In this document: one piece after another, positions 45,694-55,731 of the stretch
Layout of the letters: every line of letters begins with the position of its first letter
How positions within the stretch are numbered: the first letter of the stretch is position 1
From: Thalassia testudinum
Taxonomy: Eukaryota; Streptophyta; Magnoliopsida; Alismatales; Hydrocharitaceae
DNA length: 64,000 nucleotides
Direction of reading: 5' to 3'
NCBI GenBank assembly: GCA_037157565.1
Contig: JAZHRO010000039.1
Coordinates: 43,462,001 to 43,526,000 of the forward strand
The notes under the pieces: model-generated
What the model was told of the DNA's origin: nothing
What the model saw: the letters and a program-made list of their open reading frames with translations, nothing else
Database searches by the model: none
Program-made: the position numbers and the translations under genes

Positions 45694-48405
45694 TGTTACG
45701 ACCTTGTTCCCGAATCCCTATAGGACCCAAGTCTGGCTCGCCTCGACTAATCTCAAGACCTAATCGTCCAACAAGAAATAATCAAAAGCAGGAAAATAAA
45801 CCACATTCACACATGCGAAATAATTAAGCAGAAGAAAAGTACAAAGCAGTAAAAAAAGTAGAACAACTGTCTCAAAATATAGCACATGACACCACAACAA
45901 CAACAGAAAGCGTAAAGGAACAGGGAGTTGTAGGAACAGTAAAGTATGTGTCCATTACTCACTACAACAGTAGAAAACGAAAAGCTAAAAAACGACTACG
46001 GCTGGGCTTGGCTAGGCCCAGCACCCTCTGCAGCTGGAAACTCGGGTTGCTCAACTCCTCGTCCTGAACAGTGTTATGAAAAGACAGAGTCAGTGAACGT
46101 TGAGTAAAGTGGTGTTTACATTATTTAAGTGCAAGTACAGTAAAATCAACAAGTTTATTTCTCATTTATATTTATCTCATTTAAGTATTTTTGTTTCATC
46201 TATTTCTCAGAGTGTCTTGATCTTGCATGTTCCTCGTGGGAACGATCTTGATTGCAGCCTTTTCCATAGAGTAGAAGGTACACGTGGTGCTCTTCTGGCT
46301 GGGAGAGTCTCCCGTGGTAGTCCTATACCCAATCAACCACCCTGAGGTCACTGTCAAGACGTAGTGGTGATTCTGGTACGCGTGATAAGCGCACGGGTAG
46401 CTACCCCGCACTGACACGTGGTCAGTCATTTCCACTAGTAGGTACGCCCAAAGTATGACATAGAACAGTATAGGACCTTACCCTCTAAGAATAGGGGTTT
46501 CGCCCCTTAGAACCAAACAGGGGTCTCGCCTTTTCACAGTCCGCGCACCCTCATTTGACTACCCCGGTTTGTCCAAAGGGCCTAACAAAGTCAGTGTAGG
46601 GTGGCTAGCTAAACCCCGGGTCCCATGGGGTGGCTAGTTCTCTCACTACACTAGTAGCACACCTCAGTACCGCGTACGCGAGGGCCAACAGGAGTCGGTG
46701 TATAGTAGCCAATCCTAACCCAAGGTCTCAACCTAGGGGAGAATAGCTCCGCTCTACACTAAAAGATGGCAGTTGCTCTCTTTGGTATCATGTACACAAG
46801 GGCCATCACACTTCCCGTCTAGATTCCAGATTCCGTTTATCCATAGGAGTTCCACTCCTAATTCCCCGTAGGGTTCATGCTCATATTCCTCTCATTTATC
46901 CAGGTCCAGATCTCATGTTTCATAACTCATTCCTCATCCATATACAAGTAGCTCGTGTTTTAATAATTCAATTCTCAATCATAACATGCAACTTGTGGTT
47001 TCTCAGTTCAATTCTCATTTACATACAGGTAGCTCGTATTTTAACTTGCATCTCGTAATTATACTAAAGGCATTTGCTAGCAATTTATCTTAACCATGCA
47101 TTCGAGTAAACAGTACAGCTCAAACAAGCTCATTCATTTCTACCCTAGGTTCACTCCACATTCTAGAGTTCAATCCGACTATTCCAACCAAGTGCATTCT
47201 TATTTAAATATTAATAACTGAATTAAACCACTCTACCAAGTATCACGAGAGGAATGGAGACCTGTGCCGCAGATCTTGTCATATCCGCAGGCCCCGAACA
47301 CGCCACAGGTTAATAACCTGTACCAGTGACCAATATACATTAGACGAGCTCAAAATAGTAGGTACTCAACACGAACACGTAGAGGAACTCGAGTGGAAAA
47401 TAATGGTACTTCGTTTGCAGAAATCCGATTCCGTTTTGACATTAAATAGACCAAAAATGCGGTTACTGATCAAAATCAGATGTCTGGAACTAATCCCAGA
47501 CGTCTTAAAAGACGTCAGAACTCACCATGTAATCCCTGCGGTTGATCAGACATCCAGACTCCCTCTACAACCGTATGGGGGTAGCTCCAGATGTCGAACA
47601 AGGTCTCCAATCGTTTAGAAGCACCTTCAGATGTCTGGCGAAGTGATCAGACGTCCAAAAGTACTTAGGAATGCACACCACGTGCCTTCCCAAAGCTTGC
47701 CCTACGTACAAAAATGCAGGCCCAGTTTCATCCCAACAACTCCTATGCTGAGATCTTCTGCATGGCGGAAATCAGCGCAGGAACGTACGTACCTCATGCG
47801 ATACATGTGTTCAAACGTCCGACCTCAGCTCTGGACGTCTAGGTGCCTCGCTAGACGTTTGGACTTCACTCCAGACGTCTGATACTGGAAAACTTCCAGT
47901 ATTAGACCTCCTTGTAGCTCGCTACGCTCGCACCTCCACCCGTACTTGCAGCTCTAGCCATTGCAGGAGCTTGAGTAGCTCCTCACCAACTCCTATCTCC
48001 CACGAGCTCCCACAGTCGTCTCCCTCCTCCCCCGCTCTCACTCTCTCGCTCTCGCTCCTCCCCGCTTTCCCTCGCCGGTGTCTCTCCTTCCTCGCCGCGG
48101 CTGTAGCAGAGACGGAGGGGAACAGCCATCGTAGGAGAAGGTGGAGGTGGCGATGGCTTGAGTGGTGTGAGGAGGACAGGAGAGGGGAAGGGAGGAGGTT
48201 TATATAGAGGGTGTTAGGGTTCGGTGGGGGGAAGGGGTGAAGGAGAGAGGGAGATCGGCTTCTACATGCCGCCCGCGCGCAGAGCGCAAAGCGCAGTACG
48301 AAAATCTCACTTTCAAACGTCCAGACACGTGTCCAGACGTCTGGACAGACGTCTGACTGAAACTCCAGACATCTTATCCGGCTAAAAATGTAACGGGACA
48401 TTACA
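45694..48405 (-). repeat. TEK-1 5' LTR (right on the plus strand)
   Basis: In minus sense it starts TGTAATGTCCCG at 48405 and ends GGTCGTAACA at 45694. A TATA box (CTATATAAACC) lies at about 48199-48210, about 195 bp into the LTR. Multiple GACGTC palindromes flank it. Confidence 0.9.
48199..48390 (-). promoter_or_regulatory. TEK-1 U3 promoter with GACGTC cluster
   Basis: The minus-strand TATA box CTATATAAACC (about 48199-48210; the 3' LTR copy at about 40464-40475) is preceded by a cluster of (A)GACGTCT/CACGTG motifs at 48310-48385, including CCAGACGTCTGG and ACACGTGT. GACGTC is the C-box and CACGTG the G-box core recognised by plant bZIP factors, so bZIP control is plausible but unproven. 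Confidence 0.65.
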
Positions 48406-48410
48406 GAGCC

Positions 48411-50086
48411 TGCTACTAAGGCAGGCATGTCAACGCAAGAGCCTACTACTCAGGTAGGCACGTTGCAGGAGCCTACTACTCAGGCAGGCAGTAGTGCTAG
48501 TAACATTTTAACGTAATTTTATTTAAAAAGTTACTATATTTAAGTTCTCTTATTTAATCTTTTAAAATATGTTGTCTCATTTTTAGCTAGGAAAAACACA
48601 CAAGGTCTGACATGAAATGCAGACCTCAACAAGCTACCTGAAGGCACCAGGATTGTGATGTCCATTACTGCAGCTAGGGAGCGAAGAACTATCCCAACTT
48701 TACTAGCCGGTTAACTACAGTTGTTAAGGCAACCGTGCCACTTTCCTACTTCGACTGGAGGAGGGTCGCCAAGTAGTTGAAGGTGTCCATTATTCGGAAG
48801 TTGCAAGTATAAATGTGAAATTCATTCCTTTACATTTATAACAATTATACTTGATTTATATATTATTGAATACATGACACTTTTGATTAGGGAAAGAATC
48901 CTAATGGGCCCAAGGCTATCTTGCAGTATTAAGGCAGGATATATCATGGATGGAGAGAAGAGATGAAGAGTACGATATGATACTCTTAGCGATTTGCAAT
49001 TTATTTAATTATTTATATATAATCAACAATTTCTAATAAAAATTTGTAAAATTATTACAATTTTTTTACAATAAGCCGTATGAGGAGGCATCCAAAAATG
49101 TGTTTCCTACAATTGCGGCTAGCATTTGGAGGGAATGTTGCGAGCATTGGAGAGATCTAGTGATAGAAGTAAATAAATATTTTCAAATTTAGTTTATAAT
49201 ATCAATTTATAATGAATAACTACATAATCTTCTAGTAATAAATTTATATTTCTTAAATGAGCAAATCAAGAAAAATAAGGCCAATAGGGCCCGAGCTCTT
49301 GCTCAGACCCATTGCTTGGGTCAAATCAATATTGACTCATTAAAGCACATATATGTAAGTTTCTTCATTCATTATTTCAAACAAAATTAATTAAATTTAG
49401 TTAAATTAAAAGAAGATGAAAATTTTACTTCATTTTCAGGTAGAGGCGCACGAGAGTGCTCAATTAGATCAAGTGGGAGTCTATGAGTAGATTCATAATA
49501 AACACTCAACGACTTATGTGCATGGATACATCCGACATATTAGGATACACATGTAAGTAATTAAAAGTCAGTTACATTAATTTTAATTACATAAAAATTA
49601 ACTACAAATACATATATATATTTACAGGGTCGTATGATATCCATCCTCCTGAGGTCGTAGACAAGAACTCCAGGACTGCTCTGCAGACACCTCTGACACT
49701 GGCGGAGGTCTTCAAGACCGTGATGCCTCCAGAGTACGGAGGGTTCGTCTGTAGCGGTGGGAGGGGTGCGACACTCTGCTCCTAGTATGGTAGGAAAGGA
49801 TCCTCCTTTAGCACATCGCAATCTAGGCACCGTGGTTGAAACCTTACAACGTCAAGATGTGGAGCAGGCGAAGAGGTTGGATGAGGTCACCGCCTAGCTG
49901 CAGGCCATCACATGTAGGATGGAGCATCAGGAGGAGTTCTTAGAACGGCACAACAAGTAGTGGGAGGATGCCTTATCTTATCTCCGAGGTGGTAGTGGAC
50001 CTGATCATTCGTCGATTCACATTCCGAGGCATGGCAACGATGATGATAGTGGTTATGGGGCTAGTGGCGTAGGTGCCCCAACATAG
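48411..50086 (+). pseudogene. CACTA-1 TNPA-type gene (PF03004-like), 3' part
   Basis: It opens with three units of an 11-residue repeat (EPTTQ-G-Q pattern, 33 nt each) at about 48406-48505. Conserved blocks then lie in apparent exons separated by AT-rich introns: LPEGTRIVMSITA at about 48635, a Trp/Cys-rich block at 49080-49170, a KKNKANRARALAQTH block at 49270-49310, VEAHESAQLDQVGVYE near 49440, and a Gly/Asp-rich tail ending at the stop 50084-50086. The same order occurs in CACTA-2 on the minus strand. Plant PF03004 proteins are the TNPA-like partners of TNP2. Stops in several exons mark it as dead. Confidence 0.72.
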
Positions 50087-50141
50087 TGTATATGTTTTTA
50101 TATTCTTCGCACCTTTATTATTGTTGTAATATTTGAGCCTT

Positions 50142-50144
<3 letters not shown>

Positions 50145-50176
<32 letters not shown>
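50145..50176. repeat. (TA)n microsatellite
   Basis: A pure TA run just after the end of the TNPA-like gene of CACTA-1. Confidence 0.95.
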
Positions 50177-50178
<2 letters not shown>

Positions 50179-50283
50179 TTCCATTTTATAATTCCTTTCG
50201 ATGGAATATTTTGAATAATTTACGTTGTTTTCGAGCATTTATGGTTTGTTATGTGTAATTGCTTTAAAAAAAAAAGTAAAGCA

Positions 50284-50743
50284 TTATTTGTGATGGTTAT
50301 TAATAGAAACCATTATAAAATACATTGGGCGACAGGTGTATAACTGTCACCATAGGTCCATTTGGCCCCGCAAAAAATACCACGAGGTGTCATCTATCCT
50401 TTGGCAACGGTTATGCACCATTAATCATGTTTTTTTAAATCGTCACTATTTTAAATAAGAGACAATTTTCACGAAAATTGACCCTAAAGGTACAGAATTG
50501 TTTTGTGCGTAAATCAGGTTCCCGCCGAGAAAATTGACAATAGTTTAATTAAAAACTGTTAGTAATTTATTTCAGCAATGATTTTAAAATCGTCGTCAAA
50601 TCCAACTTCCATGTTCGCTCACGTGCACACAGAAGGCAACAATAAGGAATCGTAATCATCACCAAAATAAAATAGCGACGCAATATATTATGACGATTTA
50701 TAAGATTTTGGCAACGATTATAAACCTACATACTGTTATAGTG
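50284..50743 (+). promoter_or_regulatory. CACTA-1 right subterminal repeat region and terminus
   Basis: At least seven short inverted pairs on GTCA/CGAT-type cores recur, among them GCGACAGG..CTGTCACC, AATGATTTTAAAATCGTCG and GACGATTTATAAG..GGCAACGATTATAA. The region ends with the terminus at 50743 and the ATG duplication. Motif type matches the left end at 6112-6535. Confidence 0.7.
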
Positions 50744-50746
50744 ATG

Positions 50747-51359
50747 AATCCACATGGTAACCAATTAGAAGATTCAGAGCACTTTGGGGTAGGCTATTAA
50801 GAGTTAGGGCTGAATCAAGACATTTTGTTGGCGGTGCCACCATCAATGATCGAAATATCTAAGTGACAATGCATGATTATGTTGCTGCTACGAACAAGAG
50901 ATTAAGTACAAAAAGAAATATTGAGTCGAATACATATAGATTATAATTTCAATCAATGTAAGAAGTTTACTTGGCTCCGATTCCTGGACATCTCAAATGG
51001 ATAATAAATTTTTATATAATGAACATGGGCTCAATAAGCAAAATGTTAATGCATGGTTGTACAAGAGGGAGGCAAGAGACAAAACTCCTAGGCAATGAAC
51101 CGGCTAATCCATGTGATATTACCTCCTATTTAATTTATCAATCATTTCAATTTTATATTTTCCTTGAAAAAAGTACACCATGCTTCTTTCTGCAGGAAGA
51201 AGACAGTTGCATTCACTCTTCTGAGAAATTAAAAACACCTTATTCATGATTCAACCTCAAAATTGCTACCCCCTAAGGTCTACCATCAACATTTTTCTAC
51301 AACTAATGGGATCGTGCATGTAAGGAAAGATATTATTTTCTTGTATGGTTAAGATTTCT
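50747..51359. other. Flank right of CACTA-1, no gene seen
   Basis: 50747-50795 completes tandem-duplication copy B. Beyond it no reading frame with known motifs was seen up to the LINE remnant. Confidence 0.55.
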
Positions 51360-52145
51360 TCCCTAAAAAATTCAATAACAAATTTCATAACCGTAATTTG
51401 GAAAAATGAATCCTCTAAGGAGCCAAAAGACTTTAGTCCCATAATTCTATCTAGTACACTCTCTAAATTCACTGCAAGGCTCATTGCTAACTAAAATCCA
51501 TCCCAGCCATAATCATCTTCCCTTCCCAATCAACCTATTTAAAAGGAAGACTAATATAAATAAGATCATTATGGCTAGAAATTAAGATTCTTCACTTTAT
51601 GCACTGGAATATAAAGGAAAATGCCTTGCATGCTTATCGCACTTGATATAGAGAAGGCATTTGACAAGATAGAATGGAAATTCTTTATTGATATCCAAAA
51701 CCATCTCAAGGTCCCAAGCAACGTAGTCAAGCTAATTCCCCATTGCATCTCCAATGTCACATGGGTGTATTACAAAGGAAGAATCAAGGGCACTATTGGA
51801 TTATGCCATGAGTGCCCCTGATTGTCTATTGCTTTCATACTTGGACAATGAATTTCTTAATTAATTAGTTAATCCTTCCGATCAAGTACTTTCATGATAT
51901 TTGTGGTATTAGATTAGACAAAACTACCCCATCAATTATGATCCTTTGTTATGTTGATAATACTTTATTAGCTGGAGAAGCTACATAGAATGAAGCCATT
52001 TCCTTAAATAAGCTACTCAAATACTGCAGTCTTCTCTCTTGAAAACAAGCAAATTTTTCTATATTCTCCGTAGTGTACGTTGAGCAGATATTGCCCTAAT
52101 CACATCCAAGAACGAATCAAAGAAATATTAAGAATTGGGAACATT
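51360..52145 (+). mobile_element. L1-type LINE reverse transcriptase remnant
   Basis: Successive plus-strand peptides match the order of plant L1 RT: ITNFITVIWKNE and PKDFSPIILSSTLSKFTARLIAN (about 51370-51492), then ALDIEKAFDKIEWKFF (about 51640-51690), then ICGIRLDK and YVDNTLLAGEA (about 51898-51990), where the catalytic A/F-ADD is degenerate, and IQERIKEILRI near 52100-52135. Frames shift between them and stops occur. No poly-A tail or target duplication was identified, so it is an internal fragment. Confidence 0.8.
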
Positions 52146-52722
52146 TATGATGAGGAAGGACCTTTACCCTCACAAAATAATTATGCAATACAAAAGGCTA
52201 ACAGGCTTATTCATAAGGTTAAGAGACCCCAATGTCTAATTAGAGCTCCAATAGAGAGCCCTCAAAAGCAACTCTTAGCTAGGCGAACCTACTCTTTAAG
52301 TGGATCCACAACGCACAATGACAGGTATCCACCAGAAGATAATCGAATTTTGGCGAAAATCCAACCGGAGAAACCAACCCAGGTCGGATTGATTAGAATG
52401 GTGCCTCGCCTACAGTTCTGTGATCACATCACAAATTTTGTAGAAATTTTATGCCTGTTTACCGCTAATTCTCAAATAATTTTAGTATTTTACTTTGTAT
52501 TTTTTCTATTTATTAGAAAGTAGGAAATAATTTAATTTTATTACCTTTTTGAATTGTAGGATTTCATTTGGTGGCAAGAGGGTTCCTATAGCATTCCAAG
52601 ATCGAAGCGGAGAAATTCCATGTAAAAACATTAAGAAAAGGAGGAGATGAGGGCAAGAAAAGAAAAAAGAGTAAAAAAGAAAAAAGAAAGAATCATACCC
52701 GGTTGGTTGGTCAACTCTCTAA
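52146..52722. other. Unassigned stretch
   Basis: The open frame continuing from the LINE fragment to about 52520 carries no motif I recognise. 52620-52700 is A/G-rich. Nothing further is supported. Confidence 0.4.
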
Positions 52723-53195
52723 GGTATCGTTTGTTTAACGTTATTATAGTTGTAATTTTATGTTTAGCTGAGGAATAAGATAATATCATATTAAAGCTCA
52801 AAATTCTGGTAGTTTTCTATCCAAGGGGATGGGTAGGATAGTCTAATCTTGCGTACAATCCCATGGATGGATTTTGGAATCCATCGGTGGATTCTAAGAA
52901 TATATGGATGTATTTTGAAAATATATCGATGTATTATGAGACTCCATGGATTCTAATCTTTAAATGCACAAGTGGAATATATCGGTAGATTATAAGAATA
53001 CACCGGTATATTCCCATAATACATCGAAGGAATCTTAACATCCAACTATACTAAATGTAAGATTACTCATTTTAATCATGATATTACCAACTATAAAAAT
53101 AAATATAAAAAAATAATTTATTCTGACATTGATGCATAATTGCGATGTTTTATTTTTTTATATTTCTAATTCAATTACGATAAACAAACTTTACC
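52723..53195. mobile_element. Tourist-like (PIF/Harbinger-type) MITE
   Basis: Imperfect terminal inverted repeats start GGTATCGTTTGTTTAACG at 52723 and, inverted, GGTAAAGTTTGTTTATCG from 53195. TAA flanks both ends (52720-52722 and 53196-53198), the TWA-type duplication of PIF/Harbinger elements. The length is 473 bp, it is AT-rich and non-coding. The interior (52850-53040) is packed with ATGGATT / AATCCAT- and ATATCGATGTATT-like repeats that fold back. Confidence 0.82.
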
Positions 53196-53198
53196 TAA

Positions 53199-53704
53199 AT
53201 GGGGAGTTTACCGCACCTCATGCACCGTGCACCGACAGGCGTGTGAGGTGTCCTTGCGACAGTCAATGCCGTAAGCGCGCTCTACGCACGGGACGAAGGG
53301 GCGTAAATGCCTCCCTCTTAGAACGTCCCACGTGGGGTGATGGCTGGTGGTGAGGATTGGGAAGGCCCTCATGTGGGGCCTGAGGCACTGGAAGAAGGCC
53401 CCATGCAGCCCAGCAACGACGAGGAAAGGCTAAAACGGGCAGCTTAGGCCATAAGGGGAGGGAACTATGGAGGAGAAAATTACCATCCCTACTTGGATTT
53501 GGAGTATTTTGCCCGTGGAAACTTGCAAATTATTTGTGCATGAAATTGACACAAATCCTAGTGATTTTTGCACCTAAGCGCGACCATTTTTCTTTATAAA
53601 TAGCCCCTAAGACCCCATGGTTCATTCATTCTCATCCTTCAATCTTCTTATTCCTCCCGTTCTCCTCTCTCCCCTTTTCTTAGGTATGGGGTCTCTCTAA
53701 CGAA
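53199..53704 (+). promoter_or_regulatory. Promoter-like, possibly LTR-derived stretch
   Basis: A GC-rich segment is followed by TTTATAAATAGCCCC (TATA-type) at about 53593-53607 and a CT-rich leader-like tail up to 53700. The arrangement resembles the U3-R part of an LTR, but no partner LTR or limits were found. No gene follows it. Confidence 0.35.
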
Positions 53705-53935
53705 CACTAGTAGAAATTACACTGTTGTCGATGGTCCTGTATCGACGATTTATGGAACCATCGATAATATTATTATTCTCCACCGTTATACAAATAATGG
53801 TCAACAATAGCTATTTCATTAACCCCCACATTCAATTCAAACAGTGGGTAGGAGGGACTAGTGTTGTCAGTTAATAATGGTTGACGTAATTACAATTGTC
53901 GACCGCTTTTGAGGAACGGTCGAGTAAAGTCCAAT
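53705..53935 (+). mobile_element. Orphan CACTA end of the CACTA-2 family
   Basis: CACTAGTAGAAAT at 53705 is followed by inverted pairs such as TCGACGATTTATGGAACCATCGA and GTCGACCGC..AACGGTCGAG, the same motif family as the CACTA-2 ends. No coding part or opposite end was recognised downstream; other repeats begin by 54140. A GGACTAGTG at about 53857-53865 could close a very small derivative, which is doubtful. Confidence 0.55.
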
Positions 53936-54139
53936 TTTCTAATCATCAAAGTAGAAAAGTTAAATATTTGAGTTGTATACTCAATGGTTTCTTAAAATTA
54001 TTGATGACAAACATCGACCTAAATCCATCGCAAATGAGCGTAATTCTTGTGAGAAAAATTGGAGTTACAGAAAATCTGTCGTCATAGTCGCAAAAGTTCG
54101 CTACCAAATAAATTTACTAAAGCTCGAGGTGAGCCCTGG

Positions 54140-54860
54140 ATGACTGTTGCGCTCTGGCCGATTCAAACTTGCATTGTGGGTTTGGGAGCACTCTAGCCTA
54201 CTGTTGCGTCACACTCTCAAGAGTGGCGAGAAGATGAATTGGTGGAGGCGGCTTCTCAGTCGTTGGATCTTGATCCAACGGCTGAGAATAGATGGCGCGG
54301 ATGAAGAGGTGTTGTGGGTACTGCTGGCCAGCTTGGATGGTCTAGATGGTACCACGTGGCACCATCTAGATCGTCTAACTTCAAATGCTTGTAGGTGGCA
54401 CCACGGCTTGGGTTGATTTTCACATCGTTGGGTTACAATCGTCGATCTGAACCCATCCGTGCGGTTAAATTTGTCATTTGAAGTTTCGAATTGCATCACC
54501 TTGCCCCTTGGCCGTTGATCTTCCTCGGACTGCACACGATGCTACAGGACTCCGATCAAGGCGATTTCGGAGGCGTTGGATTCCGATCATCGTCCTGATC
54601 AATTTCGTATGGTTACATCAGAGGCCCTAAAATAAATCTCCATCCCTCCTAGCCACAAAAAGGAGCAAATTATCCTATAATTTATACAATCTATCCTAAA
54701 TGTAGAATGATGCATGCTATGCAATATTTATAATATGAGATGCAATGTTAAGCTTAGAACTCGCATAAATATACATTTTATTATGAATAAATGTGTATTT
54801 ATTATACCTATATGCCTATCTTTTGCTAGTCCCTTGCAAAATTAACATAAATGCTATGTA
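54140..54860 (-). mobile_element. Inverted LTR fragment of the ATH-2 family
   Basis: Read on the minus strand, this matches 56090-56480 of the ATH-2 LTR and 63400-63900: TATAAATATTGCATA near 54708, then the AAGATCAACGGCCA block near 54512, then blocks on AATC(C)AACG and GGTGCCACGTGG. It retains a block of about 150 bp (54490-54640) that 63530-63690 also has but the LTR at 55732-57560 lacks at 56234. Confidence 0.7.
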
Positions 54861-55731
54861 TAAAGTAGAATCAAGATCTAATTACTTAGGCAAGATTTGT
54901 TGATTAACACTACAAAATTTCAACTAAGGACCTAATTACAAAAACTCAACAGTGCTTGGGTGCCTGCCAAAATGCAAAATGCCCAAGTCCTCTCCTTATT
55001 ATGTACAAAAACAAATCCATTTTTTTCTTTCTTTTTCATTTTTTTTAATTTTTGTTTTAGATTTTTGAGTTTAGAATTTCGGGACAGCTTTCTACGGCTA
55101 CCCAACCTAACCCAAGACTCGAAAAGAACTTTAAGTTCTAAGCATCTTCTGAAAAGTGATAGACTCACTGAGTGGCAGTTAAAACGGACTTTAGGTCTCT
55201 ACGATCCTAGGTGACTTAAAAGTTTCTGCCTAAAGGTTTATCTTTCCGCTCGGTAGCTTTCTCCCTACTTTTAATTTCTAAGGACGAGCCAAGTGTATAT
55301 CTCCCCAGGTTATTCGACTTCCCCTCTTCTTTCTTAAGTGTTTGGGAATTATTTGTACATTTTTTTTGTGAGCTAGGCTTTGAACAACTGGCTAATGAGG
55401 CATCAAACTCATGGTAAGTTGCCAGCCATACTCGTGTGATAAAGTGTGGATTATTTATTATTATTTTTTGAGTATATACATATTTTTTCTTTTTCTTAGT
55501 AGTTGGCTTCCCTGATGTAAGATTTACCTAAAGGCAGAAGAAAGAGTATGGTCATGTAGTTGGGCTCTGGACATCCGGCAAATGAGCTATTACCTACGAC
55601 AACTTGTCAACCATAACACCCTAGAAAGTTCATTAGCTACCTAATTTCTATAACAATCATCGAAAAGTGAATCAATGCAAATAGTGTGTAGATGCCTTAG
55701 ACTTAGAGTCCCCTCAAATCAGAGGGCGGGT
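54861..55731 (+). other. Probable 3' non-coding region of an Athila-like element
   Basis: This non-coding stretch ends in AGAGGGCGGGT, a purine-rich run directly before the LTR start TGAAAAG at 55732, i.e. in the position of a polypurine tract. It contains two related blocks (GGCTAATGAG-type, 55390 and 55575). No reading frame with known motifs was seen. Confidence 0.45.

Larger units (their letters stand above)
37915..48405 (-). mobile_element. TEK-1, Tekay/Del-like chromovirus LTR retrotransposon inserted in CACTA-1
   Basis: It is a 10.5-kb element on the minus strand with 2.7-kb LTRs, an initiator-methionine-tRNA primer site, Gag with a CCHC knuckle, protease, RT, RNase H, integrase and a C-terminal chromodomain. 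GAGCC flanks both outer ends (37910-37914 and 48406-48410). Removing the element and one GAGCC restores the frame of the TNPA-like peptide repeat. LTR divergence over a 190-bp comparison (38301-38500 against 46080-46260) is about 5 percent, mostly C/T and G/A changes, plus a 10-bp indel. All long genes contain stops. Confidence 0.93.
6091..50743 (+). mobile_element. CACTA-1, En/Spm-type DNA transposon (host of the nested insertions)
   Basis: The right end reads CTGTTATAGTG, i.e. CACTATAACAG inverted, at 50733-50743. The left end is a decayed CACCAGCAGAAAA at 6091. ATG flanks both ends (6088-6090 and 50744-50746), matching the 3-bp duplication of CACTA transposons. Joining the flanks with one ATG recreates the sequence of the uninterrupted paralogue at 5820-5885. 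Own sequence is about 7.94 kb after removal of CACTA-2 and TEK-1. Order from left: subterminal repeats, pyrimidine-rich block, AT-rich tandem repeats, foldback, TNP2-type gene, TNPA-type gene, subterminal repeats. All genes are broken, so it cannot move on its own. Confidence 0.9.

Noticed and set aside
53857..53865. GGACTAGTG as the right end of a 160-bp mini-CACTA starting at 53705
   Set aside because: The subterminal motifs continue beyond it and no clear 3-bp duplication matches; it could be chance.
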